This document shows, one piece after another, positions 22,544 through 35,401 of a stretch of DNA of 64,000 nucleotides. Numbering within the stretch: the first letter of the stretch is position 1; every line of letters starts with the position of its first letter. This DNA comes from Gimesia sp. GTDB lineage: Bacteria > Planctomycetota > Planctomycetia > Planctomycetales > Planctomycetaceae. The position numbers and the translations under genes were made by a program. The DNA lies in the NCBI GenBank assembly GCA_002706765.1, contig PAJV01000013.1:124001-188000 (forward strand), in the 5' to 3' direction. Under the pieces are notes generated by a model, which did not search any database, was not told where the DNA came from, and worked only from the letters and a program-made list of their open reading frames with translations.

Positions 22544-25534
22544 TTAACTGTCAGAATTTGCCACGAGTGATGTCGGCTCGGTAGTGCCTGTCGGCGGTGC
22601 GAGGCGCGCGATTGTTTCCAGCAGCTTCCGCTTATCGACCGGCTTGGTCGCATAAGCATCGCAGCCGGCTTTCAGACATTTATCCATATCATTTTTCATC
22701 GCGTGAGCCGTCAAAGCGATGATAGGTCCGGTGTAACCCTCTTCTCTCAGCTTGCTGGTGGCAGTATAGCCATCCATGACGGGCATCTGCATGTCCATCA
22801 GCACAAAATCGTAAGGCTCTCCCGACTGCAGAGCAGCCATGATCTTTTCGTAACCCAGCTGACCATTGTCTGCCAGGTCTACCTCCATGCCTTCTTTTTT
22901 CAGCAGAAACGAAATCAGTCGCTGATTATCCAGACCGTCTTCGACGACCAGCACGCGGCTGGCTGCAATCGTTTTACAGACACTCTCCGAAATTTCCTGA
23001 CTGGATCCCGTCACAGCACTCTTAATGGAGGCTTGATCCAGGTTCAGCAGTTGCACTCCCTGGAGCGATCCCGTATTGACCGAGATCGTGAAAGTACTTC
23101 CCGAGCCTGTCGAACTGGAAACTTGAATTTGTCCTCCCAGCATTTCCACGAGACGTTTGGAAATGGCCAGTCCGAGCCCCGTCCCGCCATATTTTCGGGT
23201 CGTTGAGTTATCGGCCTGTGTGAATGGCTGATAAATCTGCGCGAGTGCCGTTTTAGAAATCCCGATGCCGGTATCGATCACATCAAACTGTAACTGGGCA
23301 AAACTGTCTTCCCGGTTGATGATTCTGGTTCGCAGCTCCACGTATCCGGTTTCGGTAAATTTAATCGCATTTCCCAGTAGATTAATCAGTATCTGTCTCA
23401 GTCGGGTCGGGTCCGTCACGATTGATTCGGGGATCGGATTTTCAAAAGAGACAACTAATTCGAGTCCTTTCAGATCAGCTTTAATCTGCATTAAAGCGAC
23501 GATGTCGCGGATCACTTCAATTGTATTGACGCGTACCTGTTCCAGTTCAACTTTTCGGGCTTCGATTTTAGACAGATCCAGGATATCGTTAATCACGCCG
23601 ATCAGATATTCGCCGTTGCGTTTGACGATATTTGCGGATTCAATATCGTCCGGATTATTCAGATTCCTCAGCAGAATATCAGTGAAACCCAGAATTGCCG
23701 TCATGGGAGTGCGGATTTCGTGACTCATATTAGCCAGGAATTCACTCTTGGCTTCACTGGCAGCTTCGGCCCGTTTGCGTGCCTCGTTTAGAGATCGTTC
23801 GTAATCTTTGCGCTCACTGATATCCTGAATAATGCCGGTAAAAATTTCGCGGTCCGCCAGGAGAACAGAACTGACGGCCAGTTCCGCGGGAAAAGTCGAT
23901 CCATCGCTGCGCTGCGCCACAATTTCCTGGCGCGATCCAATGGCGCGCACCAGTTGAGGATTCAATTCACCGCTCGAGTACTCGTGTTGAATTTTCTGAT
24001 GCAGGGGAGGGATCAGAAGATCGATGCTTTTGCCGATCGCTTCGTGGTTATAGTAGCCAAACAGATATTCGGCTCCCCGATTGAATTCTTCGATCTTCCC
24101 CTCCAGATCGATGGTGATAATCGCATCCATGACATTATCCATGATGGACCGGTATCGAACTTCACGGTCTTTGACATCGGACAATAGAATTTCCTGTGCG
24201 TCCAACACCCGGTTGTATTGATAGCCGACGATTCCTGCTTCGGTAAAATTGTCGACATCCGCCCGCGACTGGTTGTCTCCCTTTTCATGGGCAATCATGG
24301 TTTCCAGCAGGCTGTGCAATTCGGTTGAAGCCCCATGTTCGGCAACATTCAATCCGATTTTTTCATCCGACGCCGTAACACGGAGTGGCATGAAACACTT
24401 AACCAGCATCATGAACAGCCAGATGCTGCCGAAACTCCAGACAAAACAGACACCCACTCCCAGTGCCTGGATTCCCAGTTGAGAAGTGCGTGAAACGCCC
24501 GTCTGAAACAAACTGGTATCAGCAAATAATGCGACGGCCAGCGTTCCCCAGACACCGGCAAAACCATGCACGGGAATCGCCCCCACCACATCATCGATTT
24601 TAAATCGATTTTCCAGCAGCGAGAGCGAGGCCAGCATCACAACACCAGCGATAAAGCCGATGCAAATGGCACTGGGATAGTTGACAGCATTGCACGAAGC
24701 AGTAATGGCAACGAGTCCCGCCAGGGAGCCATTAAACACTTTTTCCACACGGATCTGTTTTGAGGCGATTAATTCCCAGAGTAAAGCACAGATCCCTCCT
24801 GAGATGCCGGCGAGGATTGTATTTAAGATAATCGAGGGTACTTGCCCGTTTAAAGCAAGTGTGCTGCCGCCGTTAAATCCGAACCAGCCAAACCAGAGAA
24901 TTAAAAATCCCAAAGCCGCCATCGGCAGGTTGCTGGACGAGAACCGCTGTTCGTTTGAGTCTCCCGTGAATCGGCCCGTTCTTGGACCCAGAATCAGAAC
25001 CGCGGCCAAGGCAGCCCAGGCACCGACGGAGTGCACCACACTGGAGCCGGCAAAGTCGAGAAACCCGAGTTTGCCCAGCCAGCCCGCAGGATTTCCTGCC
25101 GAATCATGGGCCCACGCCCAGTGACCAAACAGGGGATATGCGAATGCTCCGATTCCCACTGCCAGCAGCAGGTAGGCACGAAAACGCATTCGTTCCGCCA
25201 CGGCTCCCGAAGAAATCGTCATCGCCGTACTGCAGAATACCAGCTGAAACAGAAACACAACGGTGGGCCAGTGAGCATTGCTGCTGTCTTCAAAAGAGAA
25301 CTGAGTAGTGCCAATCCAGCCGCCGTAGGACTGACCAAACATCAGTCCGAAGCCAAACAGCCAGAAGATAAAAACGCCGATAAAGAAATCGACAATGTTC
25401 TTCGTGGCAACATTGATACTGTTTTTGGATCGCGACAGACCGGATTCCAGGCAACAGAAACCAGCCTGCATCAGAAAGACCAGACTGGTACAGGTCAGTA
25501 CCCAGATTGTATTTGTGGTTAACTCATGTGACAT
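22544..25534 (-). CDS. Ammonium transporter-histidine kinase-receiver hybrid
   Basis: The protein has 996 residues. The N-terminal ~390 form an Amt/Rh-type transporter ([20 protein letters not shown] and other membrane segments, including the GASVVH-like [11 protein letters not shown]). A PAS domain lies near 455-575. A HisKA domain has its histidine in MSHEIRTPM near 605. An ATPase domain has DTGIGIS and [10 protein letters not shown] receiver domain with DMQMPVMDG lies at the end. Fused Amt-kinases are known ammonium sensors, in which substrate or transport state controls phosphorylation. It probably relays nitrogen status. No glnB-like gene is visible beside it. Confidence 0.93.
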   Translation of the reverse strand: MSHELTTNTIWVLTCTSLVFLMQAGFCCLESGLSRSKNSINVATKNIVDFFIGVFIFWLFGFGLMFGQSYGGWIGTTQFSFEDSSNAHWPTVVFLFQLVFCSTAMTISSGAVAERMRFRAYLLLAVGIGAFAYPLFGHWAWAHDSAGNPAGWLGKLGFLDFAGSSVVHSVGAWAALAAVLILGPRTGRFTGDSNEQRFSSSNLPMAALGFLILWFGWFGFNGGSTLALNGQVPSIILNTILAGISGGICALLWELIASKQIRVEKVFNGSLAGLVAITASCNAVNYPSAICIGFIAGVVMLASLSLLENRFKIDDVVGAIPVHGFAGVWGTLAVALFADTSLFQTGVSRTSQLGIQALGVGVCFVWSFGSIWLFMMLVKCFMPLRVTASDEKIGLNVAEHGASTELHSLLETMIAHEKGDNQSRADVDNFTEAGIVGYQYNRVLDAQEILLSDVKDREVRYRSIMDNVMDAIITIDLEGKIEEFNRGAEYLFGYYNHEAIGKSIDLLIPPLHQKIQHEYSSGELNPQLVRAIGSRQEIVAQRSDGSTFPAELAVSSVLLADREIFTGIIQDISERKDYERSLNEARKRAEAASEAKSEFLANMSHEIRTPMTAILGFTDILLRNLNNPDDIESANIVKRNGEYLIGVINDILDLSKIEARKVELEQVRVNTIEVIRDIVALMQIKADLKGLELVVSFENPIPESIVTDPTRLRQILINLLGNAIKFTETGYVELRTRIINREDSFAQLQFDVIDTGIGISKTALAQIYQPFTQADNSTTRKYGGTGLGLAISKRLVEMLGGQIQVSSSTGSGSTFTISVNTGSLQGVQLLNLDQASIKSAVTGSSQEISESVCKTIAASRVLVVEDGLDNQRLISFLLKKEGMEVDLADNGQLGYEKIMAALQSGEPYDFVLMDMQMPVMDGYTATSKLREEGYTGPIIALTAHAMKNDMDKCLKAGCDAYATKPVDKRKLLETIARLAPPTGTTEPTSLVANSDS

Positions 25535-25769
25535 GAGACAAGGGGCCTGTCAGGATCACGATCCAGCCGTGAAACGCGAATACCGGCTGGTTGATTTTTT
25601 GAAACATACTTTCCCTAACTCTAGGTTAGGAAAAGCCGCAGTCAAAAAAATTATGAGTGAAATCCCTCTGTTCTCGAAGGTTCAGCAGATCGATTCCATG
25701 GTGTGCTCAGACAAGCGGAATAATCGCTGGAATCGTTCTAATAGACCTGAGGAATGGCATGCAGTCTGG

Positions 25770-26837
25770 TCAGGCAGTCGGGGTTTCCAGAGAGAGTGGA
25801 TTCGGTTTTTCGACTGGCGGAAATCGTCCTGGGGAATTTTCCGCATACCACAGGTCCAGTACCGTTAACCAGTCTGCAGCCGTTTTGACAGCGATAAATG
25901 CTTTCTTGACCTCAGCATGTTGCGGGTGGAGTTCCGAATAGAAAATGCCGAACTTCCGCATCGTGTTGCAGACTTTTTTGTCACCGTAAAACTCGCGCGC
26001 CAGTCCAAAATGTGCGGCGATGACATCACGCTGTTCCCTGACATCAGGCGGGGTGATCGATTTTCCCTGCAGCAGGTCTGCCGTCTGTTGAAAGATCCAG
26101 GGATTGCCAATCGCACCCCGCGCAATGGAGACACCGTCCACACCAGTTACCCGTAACATATCCAGACAGGACTGCGGCGAAAACAGGTCTCCACTTCCAA
26201 TCACGGTTTTCTCGCCCGCGTGTTGTTTGACCCGTTTCAGAAACTCCCAGTTACTGGGGCCGACATACTTCTGATGTACCGTTCGCCCATGCACGGTGAT
26301 CGCGGCCAGACCCCGTGCATATGCGCCGTCAAAGATCTTGAAGAAATTGTCTTCCGAATCAATGGTGTCATCAATGCCTCGTCGCATTTTCAAAGTGACC
26401 GGAATTTCTGCAGGCACGGTATCCCGCACCCGAGAGACGATATCCAGCGCCACTTCCGGCTGACTTAAATGATATCCGCCCCGACAGCGACTCATCACTT
26501 TTTTAACCGGGCAACCGAAGTTGATATCGATCACGTGGAAACCCGCTTCGACCATTCTAAGGGCAGCCGGTCCGAATTCTTCCGGCTCGGAACCCATCAA
26601 CTGCCCGCCCACGGGAAACTCATCCGGATGACAGTACATCATCGGATGCTGTTTTCCTTCTCGGGATTGAACGATCATGCGGTCAATCATTACTTCACAC
26701 AGCGTATAAGCAGCGCCAAGCCGGGCGGCGATCACGCGCATGGGATAATCGCTGTAGCCGCTTAACGCGGCCTGATACAGGGGGGACTCCAGTTGATAAG
26801 AGCCCAGAGAAACAGGTTGAAGAGTATTAACTGACAT
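25770..26837 (-). CDS. tRNA-dihydrouridine synthase family protein
   Basis: The 355-residue TIM-barrel protein has Dus features: LYQAALSGYSDYPMRVIAAR at the start, the DINFGCPVKKV motif near 110, and KMRRGIDD and ITVHGRT near 155-190, then VIGSGDL and GVSIARGAIGNPWIF. It reduces uridine to dihydrouridine in tRNA using FMN and NADPH. The start at 26837 is preferred to the far upstream one, which would overlap thiE. Which Dus subgroup it belongs to cannot be told. It lies downstream of the ThiE fusion gene, 34 nt apart, possibly co-transcribed. Confidence 0.85.
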   Translation of the reverse strand: MSVNTLQPVSLGSYQLESPLYQAALSGYSDYPMRVIAARLGAAYTLCEVMIDRMIVQSREGKQHPMMYCHPDEFPVGGQLMGSEPEEFGPAALRMVEAGFHVIDINFGCPVKKVMSRCRGGYHLSQPEVALDIVSRVRDTVPAEIPVTLKMRRGIDDTIDSEDNFFKIFDGAYARGLAAITVHGRTVHQKYVGPSNWEFLKRVKQHAGEKTVIGSGDLFSPQSCLDMLRVTGVDGVSIARGAIGNPWIFQQTADLLQGKSITPPDVREQRDVIAAHFGLAREFYGDKKVCNTMRKFGIFYSELHPQHAEVKKAFIAVKTAADWLTVLDLWYAENSPGRFPPVEKPNPLSLETPTA

Positions 26838-26871
26838 AGAGCGTTTCAGATTTTCTTTTGATCCAGCAGGA

Positions 26872-28434
26872 TCAGCTAGAGAACTGTTCCAGTAATTCCC
26901 GGGTGATCTGTCCCGGCTGCTCATGGCTGCAGATAACACTGCTGAGGGCGACTCGCGTGGCGCCTGCCTTCAGCACCTGCTGCAGATTATCGGCCTGAAT
27001 GCCTCCGATGGCAAACCAGGGCAGGGTGATTTCGGCGGCAACCTGTTTGACGAAATCCAGCCCAGCGTATTCATGGCTCGCGAAATTCTTGGTCAAAGTC
27101 GGAAATGTGGGGCCGACTCCAATATAGTCTGCTCCGTCCAGCACCGCCCGGCGGGCCTGTTCCATATTATGGGTAGAGACTCCGATCAGTCGCCGGGGAC
27201 CCACGATCTGTCGCACTTCCCGTACAGGCAGTTCCTCCTGACCGACGTGCACACCGTCTGCATCAATGGCGATTGCCAGGTCCGGGCGATCATTCATGAT
27301 CAGCATCGCACCCGCTTTTCGAGTCCATTCCCGCACGCGTTTTCCATGTTCCAGTAACTGGCGGTCCGTCATGGATTTCTCGCGTATCTGAACCAGGTCC
27401 ACACCTGCTGCCAGAGATTCCCGTATCGCCGGTCCCGCACCATGATGACACAGGTTTTCCGAAACCAGCAGATACAGTCGGCTGTCCTGCAGCCTGCGTT
27501 GACTGGAAATACAGGTTAAGATGGTTTTCTCCAGCGTATAACTGGCATAACGCATCTGCTTGAAGATCGCTGCCGCGTCTGGCGAAATCAGCTTGCTGAA
27601 TTCTTCCAGTGTCCGCGCTGCTTCCTGAACCCGTTTCAGATTCGCCTGCAGCAGATGTTCCAGCGAAGAACGGTCGAATTCGCTGGTCGTGCTGACCGAC
27701 GTACCGACATCGTTAATGGTGTCGCGGCTGGAAATCAGAGCGTCGGTGCCGATAAACCTGAGAGCATCTGCCAACTGATGCCGGGTGGTTTTCAGCAGGC
27801 TCATTAAATGGGCATCATCCAGCGAAAAGCGGAGAAAGTCTTCGATGACCCGCAAACCTTCACGCAGGCGATTGGCGGCGGCATCGATGGTTCGCAATGT
27901 ATTTGTCTGGTCTCCGGCAGTGGCGCTCGCTTTCCGCAGTGCAAAATCAACATCGATGGGTTCTGCTGTCTGTCGAAACAGAACATTGATCGAGTCGTCG
28001 AGCTTCTCTGCGGAAAGACCTCCTGCTCTCTGGAGCCACGCAGATTCTTCTGCCGATGTCGCCAGCAATCCCCACAACAGATGCTCACTTCCGATTTCCG
28101 CAGGGACGTCCGAGCGACTTGCCTGCTGCATTGCGTGGTTCAGCACTTCTCTGAAAGCCGGGTATTGTTGCAGCGCCTGGGACATTTCCAGTGGTTGCTC
28201 TGGTGAATCGATTGAGAATGCAACGGCATCTCCGGGCAACTGTATCTGGAATTCCTCCAGTATCAGTGTCAGATCAATCTGATGAGCGAGCATGATTTCA
28301 GCCGCCCGCGATTCTTCCAGAGCCAGCGCTGCCAGCAGGGGAGCGAGTGTCGGTTCCATTTCGGTTGAACCGCTGGCAATCCGTTCTGCCTGAATCAAAG
28401 CCCGTTGTGCTCCGGCTGTCAGTGAATAATGCAT
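26872..28434 (-). CDS. thiE: Clp_N-like/ThiD2/thiamine-phosphate synthase fusion
   Basis: Three parts can be seen. Residues about 1-155 resemble a double Clp_N repeat (AQRALIQAERIASGSTEMEP... and IGSEHLLWGLLATSAEE). Residues about 165-305 match the ThiD2 domain of cyanobacterial-type ThiE (RTIDAAANRLREGLRVIED). Residues about 315-520 form the ThiE barrel (LYLLVSENL, QIREKSMTDRQL, NDRPDLAIAIDADGVHVGQ, GVGPTFPTLTKN, FAIGGI). ThiE joins HMP-diphosphate and the thiazole phosphate. The Clp_N-like part is unexpected; it may be an adaptor for the protease encoded divergently next door. No TPP riboswitch was seen upstream. Confidence 0.85.
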   Translation of the reverse strand: MHYSLTAGAQRALIQAERIASGSTEMEPTLAPLLAALALEESRAAEIMLAHQIDLTLILEEFQIQLPGDAVAFSIDSPEQPLEMSQALQQYPAFREVLNHAMQQASRSDVPAEIGSEHLLWGLLATSAEESAWLQRAGGLSAEKLDDSINVLFRQTAEPIDVDFALRKASATAGDQTNTLRTIDAAANRLREGLRVIEDFLRFSLDDAHLMSLLKTTRHQLADALRFIGTDALISSRDTINDVGTSVSTTSEFDRSSLEHLLQANLKRVQEAARTLEEFSKLISPDAAAIFKQMRYASYTLEKTILTCISSQRRLQDSRLYLLVSENLCHHGAGPAIRESLAAGVDLVQIREKSMTDRQLLEHGKRVREWTRKAGAMLIMNDRPDLAIAIDADGVHVGQEELPVREVRQIVGPRRLIGVSTHNMEQARRAVLDGADYIGVGPTFPTLTKNFASHEYAGLDFVKQVAAEITLPWFAIGGIQADNLQQVLKAGATRVALSSVICSHEQPGQITRELLEQFSS

Positions 28435-29038
28435 GGGAATTGTAGTACTTCTGGACTGGTAACTGTCGGGAGAAGGGGAACGGTTTCGACTGGAGACACG
28501 CCAGTCTTAATTTAAATAGAGTAACCGATCAAAGGCTTATCTTGCTACATTAGGGGTTGGGGACTAGAATTGAAAATGCTGGGCTTGTGGATTGTATCGA
28601 TTTTAAAGCTTTGGCAGGCTGGTCATTTTCGCGGTTTTCCACTATGAATCAGACTCCCTGTCCCGGTTTCGAGCAGACCAGTGAAATCCTGATTGGTAAA
28701 ATGGGTATAATATTTCAGTAAGTTGTGATATTTCAGCAACTTCCTCAGTTGTTCTTTCAGTAGTTTTGGGAAATTCCTCGACGTTTTTTGGTGAGTAACG
28801 TATTATTCCTAGGAACCTTTCAATTACAAAGTAACCAATGATTTAATGAAAACGCCGTAAGTGAATGTACACATGCATTTGTGACGTTTTTAATCTTTAG
28901 CAGACAATACAAGACAATTCAAATTTCATAAACAGGTTGGGAGAAGTGAATCTCGAATTGAAGCCGCTGGTTTCAGCTCGGATTCACAGTGTTCATCCAT
29001 AAGAGCCCGGGATGTACGGGCCAGAGGAGAAACAAGTT
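28435..29038 (+). promoter_or_regulatory. Divergent thiE-clpC promoter region and long clpC leader
   Basis: A 600-nt AT-rich non-coding stretch. TATAAT occurs at 28706-28711 without a good -35. No CIRCE or CtsR-type repeat was recognised. If that box is used the clpC mRNA would have a leader of about 320 nt. Confidence 0.35.
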
Positions 29039-31579
<2,541 letters not shown>

Positions 31580-31612
31580 TCTTCGCCCGTCCTCGTTCAG
31601 ACTGAAAAATTG

Positions 31613-31652
31613 AAAAGAGCCCTCCCTGATTGAGTGAGGGCTCTTTTTTTTG
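31613..31652 (+). terminator. Intrinsic terminator after clpC
   Basis: AAAAGAGCCCTC / TGAGGGCTCTTTT stem-loop followed by TTTTTT. Confidence 0.85.
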
Positions 31653-31693
31653 ATACTTGCTGAAATCTCTCAGTTGGTCTGCAGGAATGGACA

Positions 31694-32386
31694 ATGATTC
31701 CCCGACAGCTCGAACCCGAAGTCATGGACACCCGCGCAGAAGCCATCGACTATGACGCCATGGATCACAGCGAAGTCAATCGACAGTTCGCTGAGTCCCT
31801 GCTTCCCCTGCTCACTGCCTGCCAGCAGCAACAGGCGAGCGCAGGTAACACTCAGCCGATCCGATTGCTCGATCTGGGAACCGGAACCGCACTCATTCCC
31901 ATTGAAATCTGTCAGCGCATTTCACCGCTGCAGATCATTGCCACCGATCTCGCCGCGGAAATGCTCAAGGTGGCGCAGCTGAATATACAGCGCGCCGGCT
32001 TGAGTGAAACAATTCTCCTCGAACACGCGGATGCCAAACAGCTCCCCTGTGAAAATCAGAGCTTTGATGGCGTGATCTCTAACAGCCTGATCCATCACAT
32101 TCCCGAACCACAGTTTGTGTTTACTGAAATCAAACGCGTCATCAAGCCGGGAGGCTTTCTCTTTCTGCGCGATCTGCTGCGGCCCGATTCGCATGCCGAA
32201 CTGGATCGACTGGTCACACTGTATGCGGCTGATGCAAATTCCCATCAGCGACAGATGTTTCAGGCATCCCTGCACGCTGCTTTGACTCTGGATGAAGTGA
32301 AAACGTTGCTGCAGCATTGCGACTGGCCTGAAGCAGCCGTGCAGATCACGTCCGATCGTCACTGGACCGTTTCACTCAAACTGTGA
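31694..32386 (+). CDS. Class I SAM-dependent methyltransferase
   Basis: The 230-residue protein has the Rossmann methyltransferase motifs: motif I LLDLGTGTALIPIEI near 58, TDLAAEMLKVA at the adenosine-binding acidic residue, and GVISNSLIHHIPEPQ with the following KPGGFLFLRDL. It resembles Methyltransf_11 proteins, and the substrate is unknown. The ATG at 31694 has AGGAATGG just upstream. It lies alone between the clpC terminator and a minus-strand terminator. Confidence 0.85.
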   Translation: MIPRQLEPEVMDTRAEAIDYDAMDHSEVNRQFAESLLPLLTACQQQQASAGNTQPIRLLDLGTGTALIPIEICQRISPLQIIATDLAAEMLKVAQLNIQRAGLSETILLEHADAKQLPCENQSFDGVISNSLIHHIPEPQFVFTEIKRVIKPGGFLFLRDLLRPDSHAELDRLVTLYAADANSHQRQMFQASLHAALTLDEVKTLLQHCDWPEAAVQITSDRHWTVSLKL

Positions 32387-32416
32387 AAGTGATATCTCTC
32401 TCCGCGCAATAAAACA

Positions 32417-32448
32417 AAGGGAGGCCGACATCGTGATCGACCTCCCTT
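32417..32448 (-). terminator. Hairpin between the methyltransferase gene and csrA
   Basis: AAGGGAGGCCGA pairs with TCGACCTCCCTT (one wobble). On the minus strand it is followed by TGTTTT, so it probably ends the csrA transcript. It may also stop the methyltransferase mRNA. Confidence 0.55.
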
Positions 32449-32618
32449 CGCGACTCATTCAATTACTCTTTAATTGTACTCTTGGATTGCTTCGCTTTTG
32501 ACCATTGCGTCTCGTACGGTAATACACGGTCCCAGTGACCTGCAGACACTTTAGTGAAACTCGATACAGTCCAGCCATTCGCTGCTATCCCCAACAGCGG
32601 AATGACTCTCAGGCAAAA

Positions 32619-32849
32619 TCATTCGCTGGCATTTTTTGATGGCGACTTCGCCGAAGGACGATGTGCTTCCGATTCTTTCATCGCGTTTTCCCGCTGAATC
32701 GCATCGTATACTTCTTGACGGTGTACTGGAATTTCTGTTGGTGCCTGAATTCCTAACCGTACTTTATCACCCCGGATATCGACAATAGTAATGACAATAT
32801 TGTCACCGATGATGATGCTCTCGTCGCGTTGTCTCGACAATACAAGCAT
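32619..32849 (-). CDS. csrA: Carbon storage regulator CsrA
   Basis: The 76-residue protein is a canonical Csr[21 protein letters not shown], then [20 protein letters not shown] and HRQEVYDAI, with a disordered Ser/Lys-rich end. It dimerises and binds GGA motifs in mRNA leaders to control translation. It is divergent from cstA across 650 bp. Carbon-starvation gene cstA is a known CsrA target in E. coli, so the neighbourhood is suggestive. The upstream stretch has no clear promoter that I can name. Confidence 0.95.
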   Translation of the reverse strand: MLVLSRQRDESIIIGDNIVITIVDIRGDKVRLGIQAPTEIPVHRQEVYDAIQRENAMKESEAHRPSAKSPSKNASE

Positions 32850-33502
32850 CGTGAATACTCCTTCCGTAGATCTTAGTTCTGGGCCAATGAGGTGATATCT
32901 GAAGAGGCGACAAACCTCTTATTGATTTGAATTAAAGTTTGTCACCTGTTGTCTAGTCGTATGTAAGTAAAACAAATCAGACCGGATTCAAGAATTCGAT
33001 CCCGGACAGCTCCGATGCCTCAGGCTGACCAGTGACCGGATGCGTTTTCAGGCATGACTCTCTTACCGGCAATGACCCACATCCCTGCATCATTTAATGA
33101 GTTCCTCGTGGGTACTAAATACATCGACGCTTTCTCACAGATAATTCCTGCTAAGATGGGATAAATAACGCTGTTGGCGAAACATGGGTGCCGCTTTGCC
33201 GAATTCAGCGAAATTGCCGGTTGTGCCGAATATGCCGACACTGTGTGCGCAGGGTAGTGTATGAATGTGTATTTTTCGGTATGGTCGGGCTGCCAGCATG
33301 TCGGACTGATTTGCGATTCCTCATCCAGGTGGATAATCTGTAGTAAGCGCTCTGATTTACGATTTCCTGCTGCCAGGGAGTCCTCCTTCAGTGCAAAATC
33401 GGACATGAAATTCGCATCCGGATCGACTTCAAGCCGGTTCGGACCTCTGAAACCGTCTATCAGTACAGCTGATTTTTTGAGAATTGCTGGAGTAAAACAC
33501 GA
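32850..33502. other. csrA-cstA divergent intergenic region
   Basis: About 650 nt without a gene. It holds several GGA trinucleotides, and the cstA ribosome site itself lies in GCTGGAGTAAAA. No hairpin or repeat stands out. Confidence 0.3.
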
Positions 33503-35401
33503 ATGGCCACACTGTTGATTGCCGCGGGAGCTTTTGTAGGTTACATCATTGCCTACCACACTTATGGGAAGTGGCTGTCCCAGAAAATCTTTAACGTCGA
33601 TGGCGACGCGGAAGTTCCCAGTAAACAACTGCGGGATGATGTCGATTTTGTGCCTACCAAAAAGGAAGTCATCTTCGGCCACCACTTCACCAGCATCGCC
33701 GGAACCGGCCCCATCGTCGGCCCTGCCATTGCTGTCTTCTGGGGCTGGCTGCCCGCGCTCGTCTGGGTTCTGGTGGGTTCGATTTTCATCGGTGCCGTCC
33801 ACGATTTCGGCGCGCTGATCGTCTCGTTGCGCAACCGCGGACAAACCGTCGGCGAAGTTGCCGGCAGGCTGATCGCACCACGCACCCGCATCCTGTTTCT
33901 GCTGATTCTGCTGCTGGCTTTGACAGTCGTTCTTGCGATTTTCGGACTGGTCATCGCCATCATTTTTTCTCTCTATCCGGAAACGGTGATCCCCGTCTGG
34001 ATCACCATGCCCATCGCCATTGTCATCGGCCTGATGGTCTATAAACAGAACGCAAGTCTGCTCGTTCCTTCGCTGGTCGCGTTGGTCATCGTCTATGCTT
34101 CCGTTTATCTGGGCGCCTATTACTGGCCCGTGGATCTCTCGGCCATATTTCCTGACCTTAAACTCACCGGGCCATTCCCGAATGTCGTCATTCTCTGGAC
34201 CTTCGTGCTGCTGGCTTACTGTGCCATCGCCTCGATACTTCCGGTCTGGCTGCTTCTGCAACCCCGTGACTTTATTAACAGTCACCAGCTGGTCCTCGCA
34301 TTGGGGCTGCTGCTGATTGGTGCCATCGTTGCCGGCGCGACGGGCCAGGCAGATCTGGTTGGCAGTGCCCCCGCGATTGCTAAGAACATCCCCGCGGACG
34401 CACCCCCTATCTGGCCTTTCCTGTTTATCACGATTGCCTGCGGCGCCTGTAGTGGCTTCCACTGTCTCGTCAGCAGTGGCACCAGCAGCAAGCAGGTTGA
34501 ATCCGAGCTCGACGCCCAGTACGTCGGCTACGGTGCCATGCTCCTCGAAGGGGGCCTGGCGGTCATCGTGATTCTCGCCTGTTGTGCAGGCGTGGGTATG
34601 GGAGATTTCTCCCGTGTCGGCACAGGCGCCGCCTACCAGTATGAACCCACCATTGATGCCGCTTCGGGCACCCAGCTCACCGGAGTTGCTGCCTGGGAGA
34701 CCCGTTATAACGCCAGCAAAGGCTGGGGCACGTTTGGCTTGAAAGAGAAAATCGGCGCGTTCATTCAGGGCGGTGCGAATTTTCTGGGTGCGATTGGAAT
34801 TCCCATGAAGCTGGGCATCAGCATCATCGCCGTGCTCGTCGCCAGTTTCGCTGCTACCACGCTGGATACCGCGACGCGTCTGCAGCGTTACGTCATCCAG
34901 GAACTGGCGGCTACCATTCACATCAAACCCCTCACCAACAAATATGCGGCCACCGGACTGGCCGTCTTCCTGGGCGGTATGGTTGCGATGTTGCCGAGAG
35001 ATGCTACCTCCGGTCCCGGGAGTGGAGGCCTGATTCTCTGGCCTCTCTTCGGTGCCACCAACCAGCTGCTGGCCGGACTCGCCTTTATGGTCATCGTCTT
35101 CTACCTCCGTCGTCGAAATAAACCCATTATTTTTGCTCTCGTTCCGATGATCGTCATGCTCATCATGCCCGCCTGGGCCATGCTCTGGAACATGTTCAAC
35201 AGTAAATCGGGCTGGGCCTATAGTGCCGATGATTGGCATCTGTTCCTGTTCGGCTTGATTGTGATCGCACTCCAGGTCTGGATGATGATCGAAGGCCTGC
35301 TCGTCTGGTCGAAATCCAAGGGGCACCTCGAACAGCAACTGCCGGAACTGCCTCGCACGCGACCCACGGTCGCGGCTGCTTCGTCGGGTGGTTCGAATTA
35401 A
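33503..35401 (+). CDS. cstA: Carbon starvation protein CstA
   Basis: The 632-residue membrane protein has about 16 hydrophobic segments. CstA marks are AYHTYGKWLSQKIFNVDGDA at the start, VPTKKEVIFGHHFTSIAGTG near 55, CGACSGFHCLVSSGTSSKQ near 310 and ATTLDTATRLQRYVIQE near 455. It imports peptides or pyruvate under carbon starvation in other bacteria. GGAG lies 10 nt before the ATG. A 944-codon antisense frame covers the gene but looks like a shadow. Confidence 0.93.
   Translation: MATLLIAAGAFVGYIIAYHTYGKWLSQKIFNVDGDAEVPSKQLRDDVDFVPTKKEVIFGHHFTSIAGTGPIVGPAIAVFWGWLPALVWVLVGSIFIGAVHDFGALIVSLRNRGQTVGEVAGRLIAPRTRILFLLILLLALTVVLAIFGLVIAIIFSLYPETVIPVWITMPIAIVIGLMVYKQNASLLVPSLVALVIVYASVYLGAYYWPVDLSAIFPDLKLTGPFPNVVILWTFVLLAYCAIASILPVWLLLQPRDFINSHQLVLALGLLLIGAIVAGATGQADLVGSAPAIAKNIPADAPPIWPFLFITIACGACSGFHCLVSSGTSSKQVESELDAQYVGYGAMLLEGGLAVIVILACCAGVGMGDFSRVGTGAAYQYEPTIDAASGTQLTGVAAWETRYNASKGWGTFGLKEKIGAFIQGGANFLGAIGIPMKLGISIIAVLVASFAATTLDTATRLQRYVIQELAATIHIKPLTNKYAATGLAVFLGGMVAMLPRDATSGPGSGGLILWPLFGATNQLLAGLAFMVIVFYLRRRNKPIIFALVPMIVMLIMPAWAMLWNMFNSKSGWAYSADDWHLFLFGLIVIALQVWMMIEGLLVWSKSKGHLEQQLPELPRTRPTVAAASSGGSN

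Noticed and set aside
28435-28600. TPP riboswitch before the ThiE fusion gene
   Set aside because: The conserved CUGAGA and pyrimidine-binding core segments are not present on the minus strand.
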